A stretch of DNA of 64,000 bases, taken from assembly GCA_034770075.1 (NCBI GenBank), contig JAVJAP010000132.1, positions 106,942 through 170,941 of the forward strand. Reading direction: 5' to 3'. Source of the stretch: Aralia elata. Lineage: Eukaryota > Streptophyta > Magnoliopsida > Apiales > Araliaceae. This document shows positions 36,940 to 49,643 of this stretch, one piece after another (within the stretch, counting starts at the first letter, position 1; every line of letters begins with the position of its first letter). The notes below the pieces were generated by a model. It worked only from the letters and a program-made list of their open reading frames with translations. It searched no databases and had not been told where the DNA came from. The position numbers and the translations under genes are program-made.

Positions 36940-36940
<1 letters not shown>
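36503..36940 (+). pseudogene. KU80: Ku80 C-terminal exons running into a TA tract
   Basis: Exon 36503-36670 (RFYRHLELKSRHPDAAIPP to FELKENPK) and exon 36759 to about 36940 (LKKSTRRQL to PVQDFEAMMSR) encode the helical arm and linker region. The second exon ends in the microsatellite, where plant Ku80 normally continues with a conserved C-terminal helical domain. That domain is not found downstream before the Copia element. Confidence 0.9.

Positions 36941-37022
<82 letters not shown>
36941..37022. repeat. (TA)41 microsatellite
   Basis: About 82 bases of perfect TA repeat. It directly abuts the coding text of the last recognisable Ku80 exon. Confidence 0.97.
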
Positions 37023-37026
<4 letters not shown>

Positions 37027-38852
37027 TTACATGGTTCCTTTGAAAAAGCTGTGTGTTTACTGTACGTGTATCTAATTAAAAATGTAATGCCCTACTGTAC
37101 ACTTCTGAGTTAAAATGCTTATGATTTGCCGGTGACTTGGTAATTGTATCATTTTATTTTCAAGTTTTGCTTCTTTATTTTCTTTTGCACTTCATATATT
37201 TTGATGTGTATGGGCTTTTTGGGGAAATGGATCTTTAATGTAACTATGGCTAGAGCTTCTCACGTACCCATATGGAGAACAGATGGTGTGATTTAGACAA
37301 TGGTTTTGTTGAAATTTCAAGGTCAAAATGTCACAAAATATATGACATTTAGGTGGTGCTTGTTTACCTCTTATTACTTCTTAACAACTCTACATCTGAT
37401 TTGGTAAGAAGGTAATGTTGTTTGGTAAAATTTAGTTTGTTTTTTATTGTTTCTTAATCGGTAAGAGAAAGATATAATTTTAAATTATTAAGAGTTGCAT
37501 CTTAAAGAAAAAATTAAATATATGGAACCTCTATAAATACTGTACTCCTTCCATTCCAAATTTTAAAATTATTATTGATTTTTGAAAAGTCAAATTGAGA
37601 TATTTTTAAATTTAAAAGTTATTCAGATGTTTTATACTTTATAGTTGTCAAACAGCTTTTTAAGTTCAGATAATTTAATTTATTAAGATATACTAACCAT
37701 TCAAATCTTAATTATTCAGTTTTATCAAACATCACTTTAGTTATTTATTCCAGCATATGCAAAAACAGATGCTGAATTCAAGCTGTTAACTATATATTTC
37801 CTTGATATATAGCAAACTTAAACTTTAAGTAATTGTTTGTATTGAAGGAATAGATAAATAGAAGAAGGAATTAAATGAAAATTAGTGTGCATTATCTTGG
37901 ATGATAAACCAATATGAAAGAATAAAATTTTGTTCCCTTCATTTTCATTTCATGTTGGAGACAATGAAATGAGATTGGAATAGATGTATGTGACAATATT
38001 ATCATTCTATCACACCACCCACCACAACCAACAATCAAACATACACTTAAGATTGAGATGCTTTTATATTTCTTCAATTCAAACGTAATTTAATAATAGA
38101 ATATACGATATAAATAAGGATATTTTTTTATCATTACATACCGCATTTTTTTCAACACAATAATAAAATTAATTCACAAATGTTTTTTGATTTCTTTTTC
38201 TTTTCTTTTTTCTTTAATTTTTTTTATTACAAAGTATGAATTTCTTATTCAAACTAAATTGTTGATTCAATTTTTTCAACTGTCTAACCAATTGTGTCAA
38301 AACAACTACTCTTATCTTTAATAGGAATTTTAGATCTTCACATCTCTTTCTCTCAACTTAATTACCTGCTTAATTTCTTTCTGTTTTTCTTTTTCTTGAA
38401 TATTCATGGAGAAATTGAGAGGCCTAGCTGGTTGGCTAGCTTGTGGGACTAACCAATTACCTATTAATTATTATTTTTGTTTCAAAATTATATATACAAT
38501 TTGATTTTTAAGATCAAATCACGACATATTAAACTAGCCACGGATTTAGTTAAGTAATAATATTGTGATCCTTACCACATGTGGCATAATTAAACTAAAA
38601 GTTGTTAAAGTTTTTGAAATTTCAGAGTTCTATTAATTCCAAACGTAATGTTTTTATTACAGATAATGTATCTAATACAACATCACAAGCTCAAAAGCAA
38701 GTTCATACTTGTTATACAAGCCTAGATACACAACATAATAGCTTCAGAAGTCAGGTTATTGCCTGTTACAATTGCACAAGGTTGATATTGTAATAAGCTC
38801 ATTATTTATAAGGGTTTTTATGTCTTTTAAGTCTAGATAGTTAGGAACACGG
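37023..38852. other. AT-rich spacer, possible MITE at about 37354-37735
   Basis: No gene is visible. GTGGTGCTTGTTTA near 37354 and the roughly inverse ATCAAACATCAC near 37735, with TTTAG outside each, suggest an old hAT-type MITE, but the match is imperfect. The rest is featureless and T-rich. Confidence 0.35.
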
Positions 38853-39642
38853 TGTTGTTTGTGCTTCAAAAATTGTACTTCAAAACCTTTAACTTTGGGA
38901 AAGTCCCACATTGCCTATTTTGAGAACCTTTCTTTGGTATATTACTATACATTAGTGTTGGGCTTAATAACATGGTTGAGGAAAAAAGGATGGGCTCGCG
39001 CACATGAGGTTGGCTAAGGAATTGGGTTGGGCCAAGCTTGGATCTTGGACTTTCAGCCAGAAAACCTTAATGCGTGTGGGCGCACCCAGGTAGCCCAATA
39101 TTTTTGCTAAAATTTATAACTCAGTTTTTGATTAAGCTAAAACATGTTTTAAGTTACTTGAGCTCCATACACGTTTTTTGTTACTAAAACATTTTTCATG
39201 TTTTTGTTACATGACCGAACACATGGTTCTTGTTCCAGATCTCAGATCTTAGATCTAACAAATCCTATAACTATTCTTCTCTCAACTTCAGAACAACACC
39301 ACCAAAAAATAACAGTAAACTCTCTCTTCTTCATTTTGAATATACACACTCCTTCGTTGTTCTTGAGTTAGGCAATCCACAAAGACAAGTCCAAAGCCTC
39401 TTTCTGTGAGTACACCCAATTGGAGGTTTAACCGTTGAATTCCGGAGGGTGAATGCCGGGAGCCCATTTGTACCAGATGTTATTACCAGTAGGGGCGAAA
39501 TCACTTTTTAGGACAGTAGCTTTGCTACGCCTCGGTTTCAGTCATCTTCCAGCCAAGTTGTTCTGATTTTATTGTTCTGCTCATCTTGTTAATGCTACTA
39601 AAAATTCCAACAATCTAAAAAGTGATTTGATTTATTAACAAG

Positions 39643-40597
39643 ATGAAATCTGATTTAGACTTTGCTAAAATTGAACGATTTGATGGTACGAATTTTACGA
39701 GATGGTCTGAAGACATGCTGTTTTATTTGGAAACTATGAATCTGGAATATGTGTTATATGTGGATCATATTGTGGAACTTCCTGTTACTCCTGCTAATGA
39801 TGTTCTTGAAACTCTTGAAAACTTATGCTGATACTTCTGCAACAACGGATTCTGTTAAGGATAATCGTACATGTCGTAGATATATGTTGCACTACTTGTC
39901 TAATACGTTGTTTGAGATTTATTACCTATATGATAGTGCTAAGAAGATTTGGGAAGCCTTAAAATCTAAGTATGATGTAGAAAACTCTGGACTTAAGAAA
40001 TATGTTGCTAGAAAATTCTTAGATTTTAAGATGCAAGATGGAAAATCTGTAATAGAGCAAGTTCATATATATCAGACTATTGTGGGGGAGGTTATTGGGG
40101 AAGGAATGAAAATATGCGAGATATTTCAAGCTGTTGCACTTATTGAAAAATTACCACCCTCATGGAAAGATTATAAGATGAACCTAAAGCATAACACTAA
40201 AGATTTTACTATGCAGGAACTAGTTACACACATACATATTGAAGAGCAAAACAGGGCAAAAGATAGAGGAAACATAGTTCCTCATCATTCTGCCAAGGCC
40301 AATCTCGTTGAAGAAAGGCCACAATGGAAGACCCATAATTATCCAAATCAAAAACAGTCCAAAAACCACAAAGGGAAAAATCAGAACTCAACTCGGGGTA
40401 AAGACAATAGGTTCAAAACTCCAAATCAAATTCAGAAACCTTTCACCAAAGGTCCTTGTTTCGTGTGTGGCAAACCTGGCCATATTGCTATGAAATGTCA
40501 CTTTCGTAAGGGGCAAGATAATAATAATAGTAATAATTTTCAGCCTAAGCCCCAAGAGAACCTAGCTGAAACCGATGATATCATTGTTGCAACCTAG
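39643..40597 (+). pseudogene. Copia gag, frameshifted
   Basis: Gag begins with MKSDLDFAKIERFDGTNF. The frame is lost near 39825 and continues in another frame. The protein ends with a CCHC zinc knuckle (CFVCGKPGHIAMKC) and a basic, Asn-rich tail. Gag would coat the RNA in the virus-like particle. A stop at about 40597 separates it from the protease. Confidence 0.88.
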
Positions 40598-40599
40598 TT

Positions 40600-41236
40600 G
40601 ACAACCTCACAGAATGAGTAGTTGATACCGGCGCCACTAGACACATTTGTGCAAACAAAAATGTAATCCTTAATTACAAAACTGTGACTAATGGGGAAAA
40701 TGTCTTTATGTGGGATTCTCGAACCACCAAAGTTGCAGGAAAAAGAAAAGTTTTACTTAAGTTAACTTCGGGAAAAACTATCGTTTTGCAAAATGTGTTT
40801 CATGTGCCTGATATTCGTAGAAACCTTGTGTCTGGTTCATTGTTGAACAAAGCTGGGATTAAACTTATGTTTGAATCTGATAAACTTGTATTTACCCGTA
40901 ATGGGGATTTTGTGGGAAAAGGTTTTTGTAATGGGGGTTTATTTGTTCTTGATGCTTCTGCTGAATTGAATAATAAGAATGTTTCTTTTGCTTAGATTAG
41001 GACATTTGAATGTGGCATCTATTAAAAAGTTGAAACAACTTGAGCTTATTCCTAATTTTGCAAATACTGAGTTTAATAAATGTGTAATTTGTGTGGAAGC
41101 AAAACATGCTAAGAAACCTTTTAAAAGTGTTAAAAGACATACTGAACTTCTTGAGTTAATTCACAGTGATTTAGCTGATTTTAAAAATACTACAAGTAGA
41201 GGTGGTAAGAAAATACTATATTTATTTTGTGGATGA
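40600..41236 (+). pseudogene. Copia protease and pre-integrase region
   Basis: VDTGATRHIC (about 40620-40650) carries the aspartic protease D-T-G triad, in a different frame from gag. The following frame (HVPDIRRNLVSG) ends in TAG near 40995. A GAG-pre-integrase stretch with H-x-N and CVICVEAKHAKKPF follows and is frameshifted near 41210. Confidence 0.85.
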
Positions 41237-42098
41237 TTATTCTAGATATACTCAAATTTATCTTCTTGCCTCTAAATATGAAGCGGAAGAAAAGTTTATT
41301 AAATACAAGGCAGAGGTTGAAAATCAGTTAGAAAGAAAGATTAAAAGAGTTAGATCCGATCGTGGAGGTGAATATGAATCGGGAAGTCTTAAACAATTTT
41401 GTGAACTAAATGGTATTATACATGAAACTGCTCCACCTTATTCTCCACAGTCCAATGGAGTCGCTGAAAGAAAAATTAGAACTCTTAAAGATATGATGAA
41501 TGTCATGTTAATTAGTTCTGGTTTACTATATAATATGTGGGGTGAAGCTTGTCTTTCTGCAAATCATATTTTAAATAGAGTTTCATATAAAAAGATAGAC
41601 TCTACACCATATCATTTATGGAAGAATCATGCTCCTAACTTGGGGTATCTTAAAGTGTGGGGGTGTCTAGCTAAAGTAGCTATACCAGAATTTAAAAGAA
41701 ATAAAATTGGGCCTAAAATAATGGATTGTATTTTTATTGGATATGCTTTAAATAGTGTTGCATATAGATTTTTGGTAATTAAAGATGAGACCAATAATTA
41801 TCAGAATAATTCTATTTTGGAAACTAAGTATGTAGAATTTTTTGAAAATATTCTTCCAATGAAAATAAGAGACGTGGGCAGTCCATCTTCAAATGATTTT
41901 CTTAAAAGAAAAGATAAAGAACCTGTACCTGCTTCTACTAGAAGTAAAAGGCAACGTTTTGAGAAAACTTTTGGCCCAGATTTTATAACTGAAGATGATC
42001 CTAAAACGTATGGAGAAGCAATGAAATCAATTGATGCAACATTTTGGAAAGATGCTATTAATAGTGAACTAGAATCCATTATGTCTAACCATACATAG
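41202..42098 (+). pseudogene. Copia integrase
   Basis: The catalytic core is recognisable: an HSDLAD aspartate just upstream of the frameshift, then FVDDYSRYTQIYLL, the second catalytic aspartate in RSDRGGEYES, and the glutamate in NGVAERKIRTL about 35 residues later. The reading frame is open to 42098, where a TAG replaces a tryptophan-like position before the reverse transcriptase. Confidence 0.92.
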
Positions 42099-43537
42099 AA
42101 ACTAGTTAATTTGCCTAGATGATGTAAACCTATTGGTAGTAAATGGGTGTTTAAAAAGAAGTTAAAAGCTGATGGATCTATTGATAAATTCAAGGCTAGA
42201 CTTGTGGCTAAAGGGTATACTCAAAAGGAAGGGTTTGATTATTTTGACACTTACTCACCAATGACTAAAATTGCAACTATAAGAATTTTAATTGCTTTGG
42301 CATCTATTAATAAATTGATAATCCACCAAATGAATGTTAAAACAACTTTCTTGAATGGAGAGTTAAATGAAGAAATATATATGTGTCAGCCAGAAGGATT
42401 TGTTGTTCCAGGAGAAGAACAAAAAATGTGTAGACTTGTGAAATCATTGTATGGTTTGAAACAAGCACCAAAACAATGGAATGACAAATTCAATAAAACT
42501 CTCTTGTCTAATAACTTTGTGACAAATTAATCTGATATTTGTGTGTATAGTAGATTCGATGGAAACTGTGTGTGATTATTTGCTTATATGTGGATGACTT
42601 GCTAATATTTGGTACTGATGAGAAAGTTGTGAAAACCACAAAAACCTTTTTATCTTCCAAATTTGACATGAAAGATTTGGGAGAAGCGGATTTGATTCTT
42701 GGCATGAAAATTAATAGACATGCAGATGGTTTAGTCTTATCTCAATCTCATTATGTGGAAAATATTCTTAAGAAGTTTAATTTCTTTAATGAAGAGCCAT
42801 TAGGAACACCTTATGACTCTAGTATACATTTAAAGAAAAATAAAGGGATTGGTATTGCACAAACTGAATATGCTAGAATCATTGGTAGTGTAATGTACCT
42901 AATGAACTGTACTCGACCTGATATTGCATATGCCATCAGTAGACTTAGAAGATATACTCATAATCCTTCACAAGATCATTGGAATGCATTGTCACGTCTA
43001 ATGAGGTATTTAAAAGGAACAGTTAATGTAGGTATACATTTTACTGGTCATCCTAATGTTTTAGAAGGATATTGTGATGCTAATTGGATATCTGATAATG
43101 ATGAAACAAACTCCACCAGTGGATATGTGTTTACTTTATGTGGAGGAGTGGTCTCTTGGAGATCTGCTAAACAAACTTGTACTGCTAGATCTACTATGGA
43201 ATCTGAATTTATTGCATTAGAATTGGCAGGTACAGAAGCAGAGTGGGTGAGGAATTTATTGGCAGACATACCATTGTGGTCTAAACCAATTTCTTCTATA
43301 TCTCTGCATTGTGATTCTCAAGCTGCCATCGGCCGAGCAATGAACCAAGTGTATAATTGGAAACGAAGGCATATTCGTTTGAGACATAATATTGTGCGAG
43401 GACTGAACAGTAACAGTGTTATTTCCATGGAATTTGTGAGGTCTGAAAAGAACCTATCGGATCCGCTTACAAAGGGATTGATTAAAAAGATTGTCCAAGA
43501 AGCATCCAGAGGGATGGGACTATTGCCAACATTTTGA
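42099..43537 (+). pseudogene. Copia reverse transcriptase and RNase H
   Basis: Reverse transcriptase starts around SKWVFKKKLKADGSI and includes the SLYGLKQAPKQW motif. It is interrupted by TAA at about 42528 and a further break near 42570, and resumes at [10 protein letters not shown], the YVDD active site. The RNase H part includes the DSQAAIG motif and [11 protein letters not shown] near the end. From 42572 to 43537 the frame is fully open, unlike the 5' half. Confidence 0.93.
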
Positions 43538-44102
43538 GTAAGTAATGCGTGATGGAAACCCAACCCATGTGATTGGAGACCCCATGAATTGGGTTCAATG
43601 GGTAACAACAAGTCACAGAATTACTTAATTATAGCACTGCAATTATTTATCCTTGTGTGTATGTGGTGCTTACTGACAAATTGTGATAGGATAAATCATT
43701 TAGATTCTTAATGAAACTCATAGCCCTAAAGGGTGGTGTATGTCAGTTTACACTTGATGGGTTCACCTATATAAAGGTGGAAGTGTGGGTCGCTTCCTAT
43801 GAGAGCATGTGGCAAACTTTCTAGGGCTTTTATGAAAATCTAGGATATGGTGCATGGCCTAGAACGCGCCCAACCGCGGACTTGTGTGGATTCAAGATTT
43901 TTGGGTATGTGTGCAAGTTCAACTGTTTGTATCACAGATAATGGGTTCAAGATTTTAATTCACCTATAATCTACATTCATGAGCTTGTTCCACTAAGTGT
44001 CGATTCAAACCCACAAGGTATCGACATGATGTATCTATAATCTATTGTCTGACTTCATTCTTTTCAATTTGTTCTTTGATAATTTTGAATCATGTGGGGG
44101 AT
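43538..44102 (+). other. Copia 3' untranslated region and polypurine tract
   Basis: Non-coding sequence between the RNase H stop and the 3' LTR. The final purine run ATGTGGGGGAT would prime plus-strand synthesis. Confidence 0.75.
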
Positions 44103-46192
44103 TGTTGTTTGTGCTTTAAAAATTGTACTTCAAAACCTTTAACTTTCCCACATTGCCTATTTTGAGAACATTTCTTTGGTATATTACTATACACTAGTGT
44201 TGGGCTTAATAACATGGTTGAGAAAAAAGGGATGGGCTCGCGCACATGAGGTTGGCTAAGGAATTGGGTTGGGCCAAGCTTGGATCTTGGACTTCCGGCC
44301 AAAAAACCTTACTGCGTGTGGGCGCGTGTTACGCCCGCGCAGAGGGGGGTGCAATTCCAGACAATTTGGCCTCGCGGGTGCACCCAGGTAGCCCAATGTT
44401 TTCGCTAAAATTCCTAACTCAGTTTTTGATTAAGCTAAAACATGTTTTAAGTTACTTGAGCTCCATACACGGTTTTTGTTACTAAAACTTCTTCCATGTT
44501 TTTGTTACATGATCGAACAGATGGTTCTTGATCCAGATATCAGATCTTAGATCTACTAAATCCTATAACTATTCTTCTCTCAACTTCAGAACAACACCAC
44601 CAAAACAAATAGTAAACTCTCTCTTCTTCATTTTGAATATGATACAATCCTGATCAGGCTCACATCAAACCTTAATAACTCAACTCAAGTTCCAGGGATT
44701 TATCAAGCGATTTTAAATATTTGGGCTGAAGTTTATTCAAAGATGCTTAAAATTGAGTTCAATTCAAGGCCAATTTTAATCAATTTATGTGGCAATTTAC
44801 ATTCTAGCAAATTCGCAATCGGGCAACGGACATTCCAATTCTAATCAGCCAATCACACGGGTTTTCTAGCATATTCAAGATTTAACATTTACATATGAAG
44901 GACTTAGCATATTAGCTTCCTATATCATGTGGGCCACGCAGTTTCCAAGTAGATAACTAGCTGATTTTGTTCTCCACGAATTAATGGGTTCCTAACAATT
45001 AATGGGTTTCTAATTCCAAATGGAGGAAGGCTTCGGATTTCTAATTCAAATTTGGACGCGGATTTCCTTAATTATTAGGCTATTTATTTTCAGCATGTTT
45101 TAGATTCCTACTATAATTAGAATGTTTGATAAGGAGGATTTAATTTCCTTATTGTTTATTAGTTAGGATTTGGTTTCCAAATTAATTTGGTAAGCTAGGA
45201 TTGTGTTTCTAGTTGATTTTATAATTCCTATTAGGATTAGAATTACTTTTGAGTAGTATAAATAGGGGACTTAGATGATGTACTTGATACACTTCATTCA
45301 GAATTATTCAATACAATTATTTGTGAGATTTCTCATCTTTTGGTTCTTTAAGAATTCCTAGACTAGTTCTTATTTTCTTGAGATTCAATTATTGACTTAT
45401 CATACAACAATACATAGTTGTGTATGGCGTCTTCTACCGCATCAATCGTCGATTGTATCGAGATTATCGCTTACATATAAACGAGGGGTCAAGGTGTCGT
45501 TGGTGTCCATTCAACGCAGATTTCCAAGGCGAACAATTGTACAAAGATTACCGTCTACATATAGGCGAGGGGTTAACGTGTTGCAAGCTATCCACCGTTC
45601 AACTTTGCTAGAAACGATCCGGTCGACGACCACCTCACGCAAGCGTGCCGTGGAGTCTATCATTTGGTATCAAAGCTAAGTTCCTAGCAGGTTACTTATC
45701 CTTTAATTTTCTTGTTGAAGAGCAAAAAAAAATCGTGAGTTAGGAAAGAAAAGGTGTTGGAAATTTTTTAATTTGTTTTGAATTATTTGCTAACGAATTC
45801 CGCAGCAATAATTTGTGGCACACCATCAATTTCATCAAATTCCGCAAATTCAACCATCAATTACCACTCTAATATTCTAGGCATACAATCCGACGGTTAC
45901 AAGGAGTTTTGTTGGTAACCATAGGCATACCTTCTATATTTGTTCTTGATAAGTTATTTTTGAATTGATTAGTAAACTGTGATTGTGTTTGGTGAATTAA
46001 AAAAGAACCTATAAGAGAGAATATTGAGAGGTAAAAGGTAGAGTTGTGAGATTATTAGAGGTTAAAAGCCAATTGTGCGATACACGAGCGATTTCATAAT
46101 TGTGTGATATACTATTGAGCGAAACACGTAAGGGAGTGTGTGAGGAAAATTTTCTTTATCTACTAACTTTTGTTTTGCAGCAATCATGTATG

Positions 46193-49079
46193 GATATTGT
46201 GACACCCCCAAATCTAGGTACTTATTTCCCACTGATTTGGTGTTCACTATAACATACATTCAAAACTAACTACCCAATTAAATGACAATTAAATAAACTT
46301 AATGAACATCTTCCCAAAATCGGGTTACATCACCAAACTCTTAAACAATCAATTCCCAGGTTATCTTAACCTTAATTACATCTGTGCGGAATAAAACATA
46401 ATATAAACAAGTCTTGATACAATCGATCATCAATTAAATAACAGGTCTTCAGCTATTTATGCATCTTGCCCTTGCCTTTGCTCGTGGACGGCTCGTCCGG
46501 CTTTTCTGGCTTAGCTGTAAAGTTTAGTGCAAGAGTGAGCAAACAATTGCTCACAAGTACGATAACAATAACATTTAAGTGTAATGATTTTCAACTGAGG
46601 AATAATAGATTTCCGAATCTCAGTCAATAAAAGATCAAAATCTAAAAGCTCGTTAGAATGCTCGATTCAAGGAAAATAGATTTCAAGATTTAGAAATTAT
46701 ATCTGAGGGTCACAAGACCTCGAACTATGTCCTAGGCTTACAAGTATTTCTACTGTAACCTTTAACAGTCATATAGACTATGGACCAACATCTCGTACTC
46801 AGGGGGATCAACCCTTTGTACAATGTATTGTGCACAAACATTTTAACGTTGTCGCGTAAGTAATCCCCTATATTAGGGTTGTTCATCTCAGTTTACCGTC
46901 TGAATCCGTACCAAAAAGGAAATTGGCTTGGAACAAGTATAGAAAATATTCTAAGTCTTTGAAACGCTCATCAACTAAGGACTAGCTGGATCAATAAGGG
47001 TTTGCTAGTCTAATTCTTCAATAGAGTTTGCTCAATAGAAATTATAATCAAAGTTTGAATAACAAACAATGATTGGAATAAAACTCAAGTATATAACATG
47101 ATAGTAACCTTGCTTGAATATCAATAAGCTAAGGTCATAAACTTGCTCAATATAAATAACTTGCATTGAATAAATTAACAAGTTAAAAAGAAAGAATAGC
47201 ATGCTCAATGTAAAAGTAATAGGTTGGGATAAGGAACTTGCCTCAAGCGTAGATTACAAAATAAAATATCTCACGATCCTTAAACAACCTATACATTTAA
47301 TTATAAAATGGTAACATAATTAGTTACAAAATAATATACACTTTAAGCTTGCTCTTATCCTTTTTATTATAACATTTCACTTAGCATATCATAATCAACT
47401 AGTTTAACAACCATCTTGGTAATACATTAGTCACATAACACATTAATATACATTTAATTATACATCATAACTTCCAAGAAAGGAAAATAAAATAATAAAA
47501 ATTTTCCAGCCGTGGTTCTCGCCGGGGCGAGAATTCCCTTTTACATTTTCTCGCCGGGGCGCGATCTCGCCGGGGCGAGAGTTCCCTTTGTAAATTTCTC
47601 GCCGGGGCGAGAATTTACAGTTCATTTCTCTCGCCGGGGCGAGAGACTCGACAGTCGTCTTCCCCAGCTCGCGAACAGTGAAAACTTAGGCCAAATTTGG
47701 CCAAAATTTTCCGAATTCTACCATCCAGAAAGCAAATTAAACATACCCAGACATCATATATGTTAGAAAACAATTACCCAACATGTTTCTAACTAATCTA
47801 AGCATTATAATACACATAATCAATCAATTTAAAACCAAAAATTCACTGTTAAAACCAAATACTCAAGTTTTAGCTATTTTAATAAAATCAACCACTGTAA
47901 ACTCATCTTTCAATCATTTTAATCCATTCAAATTACATTCTTTTCGTTTTTCATCGCATAATCATAATCAAACATCAATTAACCAATATAAACTAATTTA
48001 AGCATCAATTTTTCATACATATATACAATTTATGAAATAAACTCTGTAAAATTACAAACTCAATTCCAAAACATGTTTTCATGAATTAATACTTCTAAAT
48101 TAATTAGTATTCATCATATAATCATCTAACACATGATTACTAACAAATATAGCAACTATAATCAAATAATTCATATTTTGAATCAACAAGTTTTATACAG
48201 AGAAACAAAATACAGTAAAGAACAAAATTTAACAAGAGTTATACCTTCTATTGCTAAAAACTTGATTATCCTTCTATTGATTTTGGAATTCTCCTTTCCA
48301 AACTCCAAATTCTTCTTCTAAAATTTTACCTTTTCTCTCAATTCTCAAAGTTCTGCTCACTCTCTCTCAATACTCTGATGTTCTTTCTTTTCTTCTCTGT
48401 TTTTCTTCTTCCTTTTTTTTTAAACTGACGTAGTTAAAACAAAACTGATAAAACAAAAAAAATAAAAACTGATGATTTTAATAAAATCATAACGTATACT
48501 GATATTATTCTATCAGTTACTTAATTCAAAAAGCCATAAGGCTTGTTTGGCAAAACTAATTAAAATAATCTATTATTCTAACTAAAGGTCTTAAGGCCTT
48601 GTTTGGTAAAATACAATTAAAATAATCCATTATTTTCAAACAAAGGTCATAGGACCTTGTTTGGAAAAACTGAATTAAACACTTCTCTTTTATTTTAATA
48701 AATCATTATAGCATATAGTTTTAAATGTCACACATTTAATTTAATTGAACTTATTATTATTAAATAAATTCAATTAAATATTACAAACTCAAATAATAAT
48801 TTTATTTAATCAATAAAATATCACCAAATAAATTATATTATTCAAATAAATTATTTATTCGAATAAACCTCTTCATCATCTAATTTAATCATTAAATTAA
48901 ATTAGAATAAACATAACAAATCACATTCAAATAACATTTAACATTACTAAACTCAACATATACCCACTTCATAAAAACTTAATAAATTATTTATTTAACT
49001 CAATAAATTAATAAAAATATTTATATAACTCAATAAATATTTTTATTCAATCATAAAAAATTGCATTCGTTACAGATAT
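46193..49079 (-). mobile_element. Solo LTR (46198-49074) nested in the gypsy element
   Basis: A 2877-bp sequence runs from TGTGACACCCCC to GCATTCGTTACA, with the 5-bp duplication GATAT on both sides (46193-46197, 49075-49079). The ends are near-inverse (TGTGAC/GTTACA). No internal domain is present, so it is a solo LTR left by recombination. Leader-like purine-rich sequence is on the minus strand (48240-48420), which fits minus orientation. It resembles long Ty3/gypsy LTRs of chromovirus type, but I cannot fix the clade. Confidence 0.9.
47518..47652. repeat. Cluster of TCTCGCCGGGGCGAGA palindromes
   Basis: Five copies of the near-palindromic core CTCGCCGGGGCG(A)GA lie within 135 bp, separated by AT-rich linkers such as ATTCCCTTTTACATT. 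They are strongly GC-rich in an AT-rich LTR. Confidence 0.88.
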
Positions 49080-49643
49080 AACTGTGAAAATAATTATGAG
49101 TGACAAAAGAGATCTTTTCAAGATCGAGCGGATCCAGAAGCTTATTTGAGTTGGGAGAAAAGGAAGGAACGAGAATTTGAATATCATGACTTTTCCGAGT
49201 ATAAGAAGTTCAAATTGGCGATCCAAACATTTTCCGATCATGCAGCTACATGGTGGGCTCAATTTGTGCGTGACGGGAAAAGATATGAAGAGTATCTGAT
49301 TGAGACATGGAAAGAGTTGAAAACCGTGATAAGGAAGCGGTTTGTTCTAGTACAGCTTAATAGGAGGGACGAGTATGCAACTCCAAGATATGTCGATCAA
49401 CCTTCAAGGCGATCAACTTGGGATGATAAAAGGAAGGATCATAGGCATGGAGATTCGCATCGAAGACAACCACGAGAAACTCCAAAAGCGTATAGGGAAC
49501 CGGTATCATTTGAGGACATCAAAAGAATATTTATTGAAATAAGGGACAATTATTTGAAGCAACAACAAAACATCTCTAAGGCACAAAAGGAGCAAGATCA
49601 GCCGAAGGAGGTGGACGATGGAATAGAATATGCAGTCCAATGA
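49075..49643 (+). pseudogene. Gypsy gag, internally deleted
   Basis: DPEAYLSWEKRKEREFEYHD and WAQFVRDGKR-to-RKRFV are the Ty3/gypsy Gag core. Directly after RKRFV the frame continues into an Arg/Asp-rich linker (DEYATPRYVDQPSRR), omitting the second half of the usual Gag core and the zinc knuckle. The start of the protein lies on the other side of the solo LTR insertion. Confidence 0.85.

Larger units (their letters stand above)
26868..36940 (+). pseudogene. KU80: Ku80 (XRCC5) pseudogene, both ends missing
   Basis: Eight exons of plant Ku80 can be followed. They are 26868-26999, 28497-28842, 31173-31460, 31582-31777, 31864-32070, 36503-36670, and 36759 to about 36940, with the 28497 exon rearranged inside and possibly representing two ancestral exons. 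Ku80 pairs with Ku70, forms a ring on broken DNA ends in the nucleus and starts non-homologous end joining; in plants it also protects telomeres. Visible landmarks are PRGTVAGD and FEGTKEDQ of the N-terminal von Willebrand-like domain, RIKGYRYGPQVVPIS and LLGFTDASNI of the beta-barrel core, and PFAEDVREFQFPSF with ADNLVKML further on. The start codon and first part of the vWA domain are missing, a 1-base insertion and a palindromic scar break the frame, and the C-terminal exons after about 36940 are not found. Several exons have no lesion, so decay looks fairly recent. Confidence 0.93.

Noticed and set aside
36753..37043. Frame ending in a long alternating Ile-Tyr run
   Set aside because: The run is the TA microsatellite translated. 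The real coding part is the Ku80 exon 36759 to about 36940.
45392..45679. Arg/Ser-rich frames in the gypsy LTR (also 51029-51328)
   Set aside because: They lie in both LTR copies near the LTR ends, where the U5 region is not expected to encode protein, and show no family signature.
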